A stretch of 64,000 bases of DNA from Nitrososphaerota archaeon. Lineage in GTDB: Archaea; Thermoproteota; Nitrososphaeria; Nitrososphaerales; JACPRH01. Below are positions 56,535-64,000 of this stretch, in pieces; position 1 is the stretch's first letter, and each line of letters opens with the position of its first letter. The notes under the pieces were generated by a model, which worked only from the letters and a program-made list of their open reading frames with translations, was not told the origin of the DNA and searched no databases. The position numbers were made by a program, and so were the translations under genes. The stretch lies in the NCBI GenBank assembly GCA_016190055.1, contig JACPRH010000010.1, positions 1 to 64,000 of the forward strand, given 5' to 3'.

Positions 56535-56908
56535 CCCGCCTTGTATTCACCCGACCAATCCAATACAAGAAGCAGAACGCAATCTATTCGCATATACAAT
56601 TCTATCTTGTTAGCGGGAAAAAGTCACCGAGGATAATCTTGCAAGCACAACCAACGTTTTCAACAAGCACTGTATATCCCGAGATCTCATTCAAGCAGAT
56701 CGCTTAGAACAGCAATTGGATTCTTACGCACATTTCAATAGAATATATACCCTCCCCCCTAGGTCGGCAGCAGGCGTGCGAGTTCTATGAAGCATCGCAA
56801 ATCTGTCTAGCCCAGCAGAGCAGCATAACTATACTTGCACAGAAGCCTGTTTCCAAATACGAATATTCAGTGCGTTCCATTGGCTCCAAGCTAAAGTTGC
56901 AAGGTAGG
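56535..56908. repeat. 375-bp intergenic repeat, copy 2 (candidate ncRNA locus)
   Basis: Second copy of the element at 16185-16560. Boxes in the same order: GGATAATCTTGCA (56631), CGCTTAGAACAGCA, TATA-like ATATATAC followed by CCTCCCCCCTAGG (56751-56763), GAAGCATCGCAAATCTGTCT (56789-56808). With the 56909-57086 tail it fills the 637-nt gap between cdc48 and the integrase; no open frame is supported. Confidence 0.65.
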
Positions 56909-56946
56909 GTACAGAACAAATCCGCCAGATAGAAGAAGTCTAGATA

Positions 56947-56963
56947 GTTCTAACAGTTAGAAC
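56947..56963. promoter_or_regulatory. Perfect 17-bp palindrome upstream of the integrase
   Basis: GTTCTAAC-A-GTTAGAAC, 125 bp before the integrase start. Likely regulator or recombinase accessory binding site. Confidence 0.5.
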
Positions 56964-57071
56964 ATCTCTTCTACGGAACTGCAGCAATGGGCATGTTGGC
57001 GACGATGGTTCTTTATTGTTAAAGGTTAAGAGCGTTATCCGAATAAAGGATTAAAGATAAATGGGTCAAGT

Positions 57072-57088
57072 ATAGACGTTTCGTCTAT
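57072..57088. promoter_or_regulatory. Palindromic operator overlapping integrase start codon
   Basis: ATAGACG-TTT-CGTCTAT, perfect 7-bp arms. The last two bases are the first two of the integrase ATG (57087). Binding here would block transcription or translation start. Confidence 0.55.
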
Positions 57089-58421
57089 GTCAGCCCTTCG
57101 GGATTTGAAGGTAAGAGATGATGAGTGGAGTAGTGATTCTCCGGCAGTCGATAAGCTACTCAAGCGGCTGATGCGTAAGACGAAGAGTGACTCAAGCCGC
57201 AAGGGCTATCTCTACACTTTGCATCGATTTTGTCAGGCTAATAGTACAACACCGGATGAGGTTGTGACTTGGCCTCGAGAGAAGGTGGAATCTACTGTTC
57301 AGAGCTTTACGGACAGGCATACGGATTCTCCTATGGTTGCAACGGTTAATCAGGCTCGGCTAGTAACTTTCTTCTTTGTCAACGGTTTCCGTGTTGGGAA
57401 GCACAGCAATCTAGAGCTTGAAAGCTACAGCGTGCCTGCTCGTTTCAGAAGGACCGAGGAGTACATACCTACTGATGAAGAGATTCGTGACATAGCCACC
57501 AAAGCCGGTGTGGGTCTTCGCAACCGCTGCGGGATATTGCTTCTTTACACGGCCGGTTTGAGAAACAGCACAATGCGAGCTCTGCGCTGGGAAGATTTCC
57601 CAGACTTAGAAACCTGCGGCGATAAGCCGCTTTACGTACCTATTTACCCTGAGATGAAACGCATAGACCCAGATAGCTGCAAGGGCCGCGTACCCTACTT
57701 TACCTTCGCGGCACCGGAAACCGTTGAAGCTTTGAGGAATTACAAGCGATTCATCGAAGAGAGGTACGGAATAGTTCCGGGTCAAGTCATTTTCATGTCC
57801 ACCGATAGGAGAAAGACACTAGATGAAAAACGGTTCATTCCGATTAGCAAAACCATACTCGAAGGGCTTGTGAAAACAGCCGCTAAGAACGTAGGCATAT
57901 CCAAATGGAAACAGGTTCACCCGCACGTCTTTAGGAAAGCATACGAGTCGCGACTGCGCAATTCAGGACTAGATCTGAAGGATCAGGAGTTCCTAATGGG
58001 TCATATATTGGATGGTTCGATGGATTGCTATTACGATAAGACGAAGATAGAGGATCTTCGAGCTAAATACAACAAGGTTGTTTTCTTCCCCGATGTCAGT
58101 CGAGAGGTGAGGGACGAACTTGAAGAGGCCCGCAAAGAAATTGCTAATCTGAAACATGAGAGAGAAAGAGAGAAGGTTCAAGAAAGAGCGTTGATCGACA
58201 GGCTCGCATCCTTTGAGGAGAGATTCAGTAAATACGAACAGTTCACAAAGAAGTTCATGGAACTAAATCCAGACGAACTAGCTCAGTTAGAGGAGAAGAT
58301 GCAAGAGAAGAGAGAAGAGAACTGGAAGAAAGAGGAGCGGGAAGCAGACATAGAATACGAAAAGGGGAAAGCGGAGTTCAAGGCGCAAATAGAAAGGGAG
58401 AACAAGAACGGCTTCCCCTAA
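57087..58421 (+). CDS. Tyrosine recombinase / integrase with coiled-coil tail
   Basis: Integrates or excises a mobile element. N-terminal SAM-like DNA-binding domain (residues about 20-110) and catalytic domain: Arg in TAGLRNSTMRALRW (about residue 160), HPHVFRKAYESRL (His-x-x-Arg), LMGHILDGSMDCYYDKT with Gly-His and nucleophile Tyr. After the catalytic domain is a 95-residue charged coiled coil (EEARKEIANLKHERERE...) not found in most integrases. Genes downstream to about 61.6 kb look like its cargo. Confidence 0.9.
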   Translation: MSALRDLKVRDDEWSSDSPAVDKLLKRLMRKTKSDSSRKGYLYTLHRFCQANSTTPDEVVTWPREKVESTVQSFTDRHTDSPMVATVNQARLVTFFFVNGFRVGKHSNLELESYSVPARFRRTEEYIPTDEEIRDIATKAGVGLRNRCGILLLYTAGLRNSTMRALRWEDFPDLETCGDKPLYVPIYPEMKRIDPDSCKGRVPYFTFAAPETVEALRNYKRFIEERYGIVPGQVIFMSTDRRKTLDEKRFIPISKTILEGLVKTAAKNVGISKWKQVHPHVFRKAYESRLRNSGLDLKDQEFLMGHILDGSMDCYYDKTKIEDLRAKYNKVVFFPDVSREVRDELEEARKEIANLKHEREREKVQERALIDRLASFEERFSKYEQFTKKFMELNPDELAQLEEKMQEKREENWKKEEREADIEYEKGKAEFKAQIERENKNGFP

Positions 58422-58504
58422 CTAAAGACGCTAATTATCCTCAAAATCAAACACACGGCTAGACGGACAAAACCAGCTCAGAAAGCGGTGATAGACGTTA
58501 ATGG

Positions 58505-58759
58505 ATGAGATATGCGGATATCTTTATTAGAAGCGTTGCTAGGCTTTCGTTCAGATTGAAGTGCCCATGCTGTCATCATGATGCCGATAGGCGTCAATTC
58601 AGAGTCCTACGTATCGAAACAGAATATACAACACCGCAGACCCCGGATTATCAGGCAGTAGTGCTTTCTCCAAGAGCTTGTCCAAAATGCGGGGTCATCT
58701 TTATGGATACGTCTACACTATCAAAGCTACCCGCCTTAGCCCCTAAAGGCCCAGAGTAA
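58505..58759 (+). CDS. Small zinc-ribbon protein of the element
   Basis: 84 residues with CPCC near residue 20 and CPKC near residue 60. No further motif. 83 bp downstream of the integrase. Confidence 0.55.
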   Translation: MRYADIFIRSVARLSFRLKCPCCHHDADRRQFRVLRIETEYTTPQTPDYQAVVLSPRACPKCGVIFMDTSTLSKLPALAPKGPE

Positions 58760-58896
58760 AGCATCCATTACCCAAACTGAATCTCCTTCAACAATTATCA
58801 GACAACGAAGCGGAACCACTAAATAAATTCAACACCCGTTCACATCACCCAAAGATTCATCATATCCATAAATCATATTTTTATTGAGCTTAGCAT

Positions 58897-59130
58897 ATGT
58901 GGCTCACAGATAATATCCGAGATATGGACAAGTCCGAGATGCGAAGGACGTTTCAATCCATGAAACGACAGATACAAACGGCCTCCAGCGAAAAAGAGGC
59001 AAACGAGATCCTCTCCGAAGCAGAATACCTAACACAGAACTGCTCCAAAGATAATCGACAATTCGCCGAAAAACAACTCGAAGAACTCAAGCAAGCTTCG
59101 CAGTTCCGCTTCCCAGCAGACTCCGAGTAA
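58897..59130 (+). CDS. Small helical protein of the element
   Basis: 77 residues, charged, all helical (MRRTFQSMKRQIQTASSEKE, EILSEAEYLTQNC). Unknown family. TTTTTATTGAG about 15 bases upstream resembles a TATA box. Confidence 0.45.
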   Translation: MWLTDNIRDMDKSEMRRTFQSMKRQIQTASSEKEANEILSEAEYLTQNCSKDNRQFAEKQLEELKQASQFRFPADSE

Positions 59131-59286
59131 ACAACCGCCTCATCTTTTTTCTTCCTTCATTTTTCTAATTCCAAAAGCTGTTAAGTCGCAACTTGAACAA
59201 AGTGGTAAGTGGTAAGTCCAGTGAATACCATTACTGCTTCAACTAGTGGCAAGTAGTTGAATTGTCCGTCTTAGTTATCGTTTAAG

Positions 59287-59341
59287 AAGTAGTAAGGAAA
59301 TTAATGTTTCTTACTACTTATTACTTTACTACTTACTACTT
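59287..59341. repeat. Iteron cluster, candidate replication or partition site
   Basis: Three direct copies of TTACTACTT (59311-59319, 59326-59334, 59333-59341) and one inverted AAGTAGTAA (59287-59295), which also forms a 9-bp hairpin with the first. Surrounding sequence has AAGTGGTAAGTGGTAAGTCC variants at about 59200. Lies at the 3' end of the putative replication ATPase gene. Confidence 0.6.
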
Positions 59342-59414
59342 CTTCTTCCTACCGACTAGTTTTAGAGAATAGTACGACGAATCTTGGAAAGTCCTTTTCC
59401 CACTCTTACCACTC

Positions 59415-60809
59415 TTATGTCTCCCATCCCTTCTTTGTGAGTCGAAATACTTGTGGAGAAAAACCGCCTTTCGGTTTGAACTTCTCATACTCTTCATCCT
59501 TTAGTGTGCCTTGCTCGCCGGGCTCTGCAGCTACTTCGAATAGGCCCATTTTAATTCCTAGACCAATTACTTCGCTTACTTTTTGCTTATATGTTGTTTT
59601 TAGCTCGGTCATTATGATATTTGTTGTGAAAAGGCCATTGTTCGCTTTTGCTATTCTTACGAAGTCTGCTAGATCGTATTTGGATGATGGGATTCTCTTC
59701 TCTTCACGGTTTATAGTGAACTCTCTCCAAGTATTCATTGCCTCACGCCACATCGAGAGATATATCTCTGCATCATCAATTGCTCTCCGCATATCCTCTT
59801 CGTCGATCATTAGGATTTGGTCGCGGCTGTACTTGAGTCGAGCTCCTGCGTAGATTGCAGACAGCTTAAGCGCATTGAGTTTTATCTTTGAAAGAACTGA
59901 TGCCTCTATTCCTTCAGTTCGCCTCTTCTCATAGATCTGGTCTCTGATTTTCTTGTCATAATCTAACCACAAGGCGCCAGCAGCGGAGACTACGAAAATG
60001 TACTCAAAGCTGTACAGCAGTTTCATCTGGTCAAGTATTTCGTTCTGTAATTCTTCGAGTTCTTTGTCACCTTCAGTACTGTCAAAGAAGAAGCTTGTGG
60101 GCAGCTTCTCTGGCTGCGGGATATCTTCGGTTATCCAGAGAAATCTGCATCCCAAGCCTTGCAGGAAGAAATCCTCGGTAAGTACCTTGTATGTCATGTG
60201 GCTACCGCAGCCTAGGAAGGCTACGTATGGCTCTGTCCCGCCTTCTAACTGCATGCTGCGTGTGTATTTTGCGCCTATACGGCTATCCCAAAGGCTAGAC
60301 AGGTATTCGAGCATATCTTTCTGGTACTGTTTGTTGCTTATTCCACCTATCAGCTTGCTGAATTCATCCTTTATGATTAGGTTGATCGGGTGAGGCTTTA
60401 CATTTTCACGTTCGACGCCGCCTTTCTTACCTATAGTTCCAGTCACGTATTCTGTGAAGCCTTCCGGTGTAAAGTCATCTGGTCCAAGATGCTCGACACC
60501 CATCATTTTGTTCCATTTTTTCGCTATGTCCTCGGTAGCGTTCTTGAGCGGTGTTTTGCAGCCTGTTCCAGAGGGCGCGATGTAGAGTTGCCAAAAAGCC
60601 GGTTTTACGTCGCCCATCTCATCCCGTATCTTCGCGTTGCCTAGAGCTAGCGAGAGCAAAGCTAACGCAGGAGCTCGAGCCCACATTGGGCCAACCTTGA
60701 ACCTTTTCCTGAAGAATTGTTCGGACTTGTAGATAACAGAATCTTCCCATCGCAAGCGTTGATACGGGTATTCAACAACAGAGAAAGGATCTTGTTCCAT
60801 TAGCGTCAC
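59415..60809 (-). CDS. P-loop ATPase of replication/primase-helicase type (DUF3987-like)
   Basis: 464 residues. LYIAPSGTGCKTPLKNA (about residues 71-87) resembles the Walker A of DUF3987/primase-associated ATPases but has an extra Cys before Lys-Thr (GTGCKT). LIIKDEFSKLIGG is a good Walker B/catalytic Glu. The C-terminal 100 residues look like a winged helix (FVRIAKANNGLFTTNIIMTE, YKQKVSEVIGLGI). Likely replication protein of the integrated element. Four-base overlap with the AbrB-like gene upstream. Confidence 0.65.
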   Translation of the reverse strand: MTLMEQDPFSVVEYPYQRLRWEDSVIYKSEQFFRKRFKVGPMWARAPALALLSLALGNAKIRDEMGDVKPAFWQLYIAPSGTGCKTPLKNATEDIAKKWNKMMGVEHLGPDDFTPEGFTEYVTGTIGKKGGVERENVKPHPINLIIKDEFSKLIGGISNKQYQKDMLEYLSSLWDSRIGAKYTRSMQLEGGTEPYVAFLGCGSHMTYKVLTEDFFLQGLGCRFLWITEDIPQPEKLPTSFFFDSTEGDKELEELQNEILDQMKLLYSFEYIFVVSAAGALWLDYDKKIRDQIYEKRRTEGIEASVLSKIKLNALKLSAIYAGARLKYSRDQILMIDEEDMRRAIDDAEIYLSMWREAMNTWREFTINREEKRIPSSKYDLADFVRIAKANNGLFTTNIIMTELKTTYKQKVSEVIGLGIKMGLFEVAAEPGEQGTLKDEEYEKFKPKGGFSPQVFRLTKKGWET

Positions 60810-61123
60810 TTATCCATGCTGCGGGTCGATTCTCGTGTCGTAGGCTTTCGTGTTCTTCGCCCTATCATAATTTCACATAAGTCTACAAAGTCGCCCGGCT
60901 TAAGTTGCAAATCGCGGATAACTTCCTCCGGAATAGCCACTTGTACGTGATCGATGACGCAGCATTCAAAGAATGAGCTTCTTCGCCCTGTTTTCAGGTT
61001 GATTATTGTCAGACCCATATATGTGCCTGTGTCTAGCCCTATCCGTCTCGCCGTATGATCTGAGAAGGTTATGCGGCCGCCCTCGGTTATCTCGAAGCCG
61101 TCTGATCTTTTGTTTTGGGACAT
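60806..61123 (-). CDS. AbrB-like protein of the element
   Basis: About 105 residues with two AbrB-like segments: GRITFSDHTARRIGLDTGTYM and VAIPEEVIRDLQLKPGDFVD, probably a duplicated swapped hairpin. ATG 61123 preferred over TTG 61144. Co-transcribed with the ATPase gene (ATGA overlap); possible copy-number or transcription regulator. Confidence 0.65.
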   Translation of the reverse strand: MSQNKRSDGFEITEGGRITFSDHTARRIGLDTGTYMGLTIINLKTGRRSSFFECCVIDHVQVAIPEEVIRDLQLKPGDFVDLCEIMIGRRTRKPTTRESTRSMDK

Positions 61124-61137
61124 GTTAGTACCAACAC

Positions 61138-61190
61138 TAATCAATTATTTGAATAAAAGCATTTCTATTTTCATTATAATAATCAATTAT
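61138..61190. promoter_or_regulatory. Duplicated TAATCAATTAT sites in divergent promoter
   Basis: TAATCAATTAT at 61138-61148 and again at 61180-61190, 42 bp (four helical turns) apart, just upstream of the AbrB-like gene. Candidate operator pair for autoregulation. Confidence 0.5.
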
Positions 61191-61247
61191 CCGCACATAT
61201 TGCTATATAATGGATTTAATTTGGCGAATCTCGTGATAAATAATCCT

Positions 61248-61263
61248 TTGGGGCTAGCCCCAA
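61248..61263. repeat. 16-bp perfect palindrome
   Basis: TTGGGGCTAGCCCCAA. Located about 100 bp upstream of the zinc-ribbon gene start. Could be an operator, hairpin or attachment-type site. Confidence 0.5.
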
Positions 61264-61363
61264 GATGTTCAATGTAGAATTCACAAATATCTCGAAACTC
61301 ACACAAGTTTCGCGCACCACCTATTTGTTAAACCATATACTCTTAGACTATTATCGTGAGAGT

Positions 61364-61630
61364 ATGGGAAGAATACTCATCAACGGTTTTGTGTGTGAAC
61401 GATGCGGACATCAATGGGTTCCCAGCGCCGTGTGTATGTGTGAGAAATGTGTGGAGGAAAGTAAAAAGGTAAAGTCTAAAGACGGCAGGATACCGCTGTC
61501 TATAGTCCGACCGCCAGCCGATCCTAACGCTTTACCAACGGTTTGCCCGCGCTGCAAGTCAGCGTACTGGAACAGGGCAAAGAAGGTTGAGGCTTCACAA
61601 CCCGCAGTTACCTCGGATATACCGGCCTAG
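61364..61630 (+). CDS. Zinc-ribbon protein with inserted Cys cluster
   Basis: 88 residues. MGRILINGFVCERCGHQWVP and PTVCPRCKSAYWNRAKK at the ends form a zinc ribbon common in archaeal element-encoded proteins. Between them is an unusual insertion with CMCEKC and Lys-rich sequence. ATG 61364 fits the family start (M-x-R-I-x-V-N-G); the longer frame from 61265 is unlikely. Confidence 0.7.
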   Translation: MGRILINGFVCERCGHQWVPSAVCMCEKCVEESKKVKSKDGRIPLSIVRPPADPNALPTVCPRCKSAYWNRAKKVEASQPAVTSDIPA

Positions 61631-61962
61631 ACGGGTATTCGCCTACTAGCCCACCTTGTTTATGCTGCATGTCTAGCCCCTAGTAGAACTTAGTCTAGAT
61701 GTCCTGTGCGCTATGTAACGAGGTTGTTGTAGGCTAGGTTCTTGGGGTAGACTAGAACAACGATGGCTAGCTCCTACCTAACGCTAGATGAACGACGGTA
61801 TATTACTGAAGAACCCCACTAATCTTATACGATTAGTGGCAATATCTTGTTTAGAATGGTGCCTTATCATCTACATTCTCCCGATGGCAAGACGAAAAAA
61901 TGCAGGAAACCTTGGGAAAGAACCTTAATGAAAGTGAGTTAAACAGTGCTAATATCAATCAG
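61631..61962. other. Intergenic with 9-bp hairpin
   Basis: No supported gene. Contains CCACTAATC-TTATAC-GATTAGTGG (61816-61839), a perfect hairpin, and several CTAG-rich words (GTCTAGCCCCTAG, TAGTCTAGATG). Possibly the far boundary of the integrated element, but I find no matching direct repeat near 57 kb. Confidence 0.4.
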
Positions 61963-62283
61963 CTAGTTTTTCCCACCTATGCGTCCTGCTCCCTCTAAGA
62001 GTTTCGCGCAAGCTTCGACAAATCGGGTTCCTTTACCTCGCTCTGCCTTCCTATAGTTTGAGAACGCTTTCTGAAGCGCTTGTTCTAACTTGGCATCTAG
62101 GATGTGCCTGCGATTTACAGGTTCCCAAGTATCTACCTGCTCAAGCATCTCTTCAAATGCGCTGTCAAAACTGGAAAAGTACGTTAACCGTATTCGACTT
62201 ATTTGATCCTTGTCGAGTTCCATCTGCTCCAGCTCTGGAATACTAGACTCCCAATATGCAAAGAAATCGTCTAAACGGGTCAA
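61963..62283 (-). CDS. Hypothetical helical protein
   Basis: 106 residues, acidic, all helical (LDDFFAYWESSIPELEQME; ALQKAFSNYRKAERGKG). No recognised domain. Same strand and 51 bp downstream of the membrane/zinc-ribbon gene. Confidence 0.5.
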   Translation of the reverse strand: MTRLDDFFAYWESSIPELEQMELDKDQISRIRLTYFSSFDSAFEEMLEQVDTWEPVNRRHILDAKLEQALQKAFSNYRKAERGKGTRFVEACAKLLEGAGRIGGKN

Positions 62284-62334
62284 ACGATTGCGAAGATTCG
62301 TGACGGCAAGAAAAGGTTTACTCTGGAGTTTAGG

Positions 62335-63162
62335 CTATTCCTGTTTTTCGCCGCATTTAGGACAGTATTTGGCCGCCTTCACTATCCTAGTTCCGCAGTT
62401 TATGCAGAATTTCTGAGGTGACTCGTTGACCGCTTCGCTTACTATTGCTTTTTCTGGTTCTTCGACGTGTCTCGCCTTGGTTTCAGAGTGTTGAAGGTCT
62501 CCCTCTTTTCTCGTTGGCAGTATTACGTACGGTGTGGCGAAGCTGATTGCAGCCCCGATCGCGATGAGGAAGATCCCTATGTCGAGGCGCCAGCTCGCAT
62601 GTATTGACTGAGTGCTTGTTAGTGTTTCTGAAAGAGAGCCGGTTACTAAACCTACGCTGTTCAGGCCGAAAACAAATATGGCTACTGTGAATATTGCTAA
62701 GATGCCTCCTGCTTTTTGTCCTTTCTTGCTTGACTCCCTCAGCGCTGCGACAAGGAGAATCGGCAAGGAGACCACGTATAATAGGAGGCTGAGAAGCATT
62801 GAAGCTAACCAAATTATTCCGGTAGACGTTGGGGGTCTGTATAGTGCAAGACTTTGTACTAAACCCCATCCCAGCTGACGCTGGAACATCGGGCTGTTCA
62901 ACGCAGCGTCTATGTCAAGTTTTTTCATCTCCTCTGCGCTAATTTCTGGAGGAGATTTGTTTCGTGCTGCGGCCTCGTTTAATTCACCCAGTAAATACGG
63001 TGAATAACTAAGTGAGAGCGACATGATTCTAGTTTTCTCTGGTTCAGACAAATACTCTCCGCTTATCGACCACCAAGGCAGTACTCCTCCTGTTACGACG
63101 AGGAGTAAAGCGATAAGACCTACGTAATTTACCAAATCACAACCCCTCCTGTAGCTTGTCAT
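62335..63162 (-). CDS. Membrane protein with C-terminal zinc ribbon
   Basis: About 275 residues with four membrane helices (N-terminal one at LVNYVGLIALLLVVTGGVLPW, then around 125-145, 155-175 and 190-210) and a C-terminal zinc ribbon FCINCGTRIVKAAKYCPKCGEK. ATG 63162 lies two bases after the upstream stop; a TTG at 63135 has a stronger AGGAGGGG Shine-Dalgarno and would begin right at the first helix, so that may be the real start. Family unknown. Confidence 0.6.
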   Translation of the reverse strand: MTSYRRGCDLVNYVGLIALLLVVTGGVLPWWSISGEYLSEPEKTRIMSLSLSYSPYLLGELNEAAARNKSPPEISAEEMKKLDIDAALNSPMFQRQLGWGLVQSLALYRPPTSTGIIWLASMLLSLLLYVVSLPILLVAALRESSKKGQKAGGILAIFTVAIFVFGLNSVGLVTGSLSETLTSTQSIHASWRLDIGIFLIAIGAAISFATPYVILPTRKEGDLQHSETKARHVEEPEKAIVSEAVNESPQKFCINCGTRIVKAAKYCPKCGEKQE

Positions 63163-63163
63163 C

Positions 63164-63829
63164 TCACTTCGGTATCGTAAACGTGACTCCTGATGAGCTG
63201 GTGAATGATGTTGAACCGGAGCCACCGCTGAAGTCATACATGACTTGGCTGCTCCTGACACTTAGTACGCCTTGGTCTCCGGGCTGAACTGTTCCGTAAA
63301 CAGCAACCTTGGTTGTTATGTCTAGTATGCTGGATGTGTGTGGTTCAACTGTGAAGTTTAGGCTTTTGCTGAGATTGGTTTGGCCGCGAGCTGGCCCGGT
63401 AATGCCTATTTCGCCTTGAGCTTGTGGGCCGTTAGATTTAGACTGTTGAGAGATATTGCTCTTACCTGTGCTAGATCCTATAGTGACTTCCCTGTTGGGA
63501 AACTCGATGCGGAGATCTGCCTCGACTAACTTTAACGTGATTTCAACAGGAAATGTGTCAGTAACATTAAGAGAGATCTGCATGGTTACTAGAGTCTGAC
63601 CATTGCTATGCGTGGTGTTCAAAACTGAAGCATGATCTAACTGAACTGTTTTAGTGGGCTGAACCTTGTTCGATGCTGTAGGTTGTGTTTGTGAAAGTGT
63701 CGCGGTGGTCGTGGTACTAGTATGGGTCTGATAATCACTGTTGGGTTGGTTCAGCGAAAAGCCTGCTAATTCTATAATGACGATTAGAATCACGACTCCC
63801 ACTATGATTTTCTTTAACATGTGGTTCAA
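63164..63829 (-). CDS. Membrane-anchored extracellular protein
   Basis: 221 residues: membrane helix at 6-24, Thr-rich linker with TTTTTAT, then a beta-rich domain (TLVTMQISLNVTDTFPVEIT, LNFTVEPHTSSILDITTKVAV) resembling LEA/WHy-like or Ig-like folds, with several sequons. No catalytic motif. Operon with the membrane/zinc-ribbon gene downstream. Confidence 0.55.
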   Translation of the reverse strand: MNHMLKKIIVGVVILIVIIELAGFSLNQPNSDYQTHTSTTTTATLSQTQPTASNKVQPTKTVQLDHASVLNTTHSNGQTLVTMQISLNVTDTFPVEITLKLVEADLRIEFPNREVTIGSSTGKSNISQQSKSNGPQAQGEIGITGPARGQTNLSKSLNFTVEPHTSSILDITTKVAVYGTVQPGDQGVLSVRSSQVMYDFSGGSGSTSFTSSSGVTFTIPK

Positions 63830-63930
63830 GTAGCGGTTAAATTGGTGGCGCTTTTAACACTATCGCTACTTTTCTCACCTACCCTTATTAGAGATACATC
63901 GAGATGTGGAATGTAGCGAGGGTGGTATTA

Positions 63931-64000
63931 GTGGAGAAAGGAGAGAAAGTGCTGGGGACAAGCAGAGTAGGCCCCAAATTCCGCGTAACCCTCGTCAAAA
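63931..64000 (+). CDS. AbrB/SpoVT-domain protein, 5' end only
   Basis: The first 23 codons are visible before the window ends: GEKVLGTSRVGPKFRVTLVK, an AbrB swapped-hairpin start. GTG start follows GAGGGTGGT four bases upstream. Confidence 0.6.
   Translation, partial: MEKGEKVLGTSRVGPKFRVTLVK

Overview
The window is archaeal. Diagnostic genes are a RadA recombinase, a two-domain CDC48 ATPase, adjacent fibrillarin and NOP5 genes, an Nre repair protein with a C-terminal PCNA-binding motif, an archaeal inositol-1-phosphate synthase and a tetraether-lipid-synthase-type radical SAM enzyme. An eS30 ribosomal protein and an eL22-like protein point to the TACK side of the archaea (Thaumarchaeota/Nitrososphaeria or Bathyarchaeia relatives) rather than Euryarchaeota. 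Many starts lie 0-10 nt downstream of the expected transcription start of an A/T-rich TATA box (leaderless or nearly so); others are TTG or GTG with a GGTGA/AGGAGG Shine-Dalgarno. I see no rRNA, tRNA or CRISPR array.

Region 1 (about 1-26 kb) is accessory and redox-rich. It holds a decaheme OmcA/MtrC-type cytochrome on a collagen-like stalk and two secreted, membrane-anchored PQQ beta-propeller dehydrogenases carrying the Asp-Tyr-Asp signature of lanthanide-dependent enzymes. The decayed tail of a third such dehydrogenase lies between them. A second collagen-stalk cytochrome with an ethylbenzene-dehydrogenase-like heme domain and a large S-layer-like surface protein follow. Interspersed are an orphan DNA methyltransferase, small Zn-ribbon proteins, transcription factors, RadA, two convergent VapBC-type toxin-antitoxin pairs, pseudogenes and several families of short non-coding repeats. 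The picture is oxidation of alcohols or similar substrates at the cell surface with electrons passed to surface cytochromes.

Region 2 (26-56 kb) is mostly core metabolism and information processing. Lipid genes are spread through it: tetraether synthase, inositol-phosphate synthase, an IMPase-type phosphatase, a UbiA prenyltransferase, a B12-binding radical SAM enzyme and a cis-prenyl transferase. Pyrimidine genes (pyrF, pyrD, pyrK), purA, RNase HII, THEP1 NTPase, fibrillarin/NOP5, eL22-like and eS30 proteins, Nre, a membrane-anchored rhodanese and CDC48 complete it. A two-cupredoxin plus CHRD surface protein fits the surface redox theme. The eS30 gene appears to start at ACG.

Region 3 (about 57-61.6 kb) looks like a small integrated plasmid-like element: tyrosine recombinase with palindromic operators, small Zn-ribbon and helical proteins, a cluster of 9-bp iterons, a P-loop ATPase of replication type, an AbrB-like protein and a Zn-ribbon protein. 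A 375-bp intergenic repeat with an internal TATA box lies just before it, and a second copy sits 40 kb away; this is a candidate for an undescribed non-coding RNA or mobile element. The window ends with hypothetical membrane proteins and the start of an AbrB-type gene.
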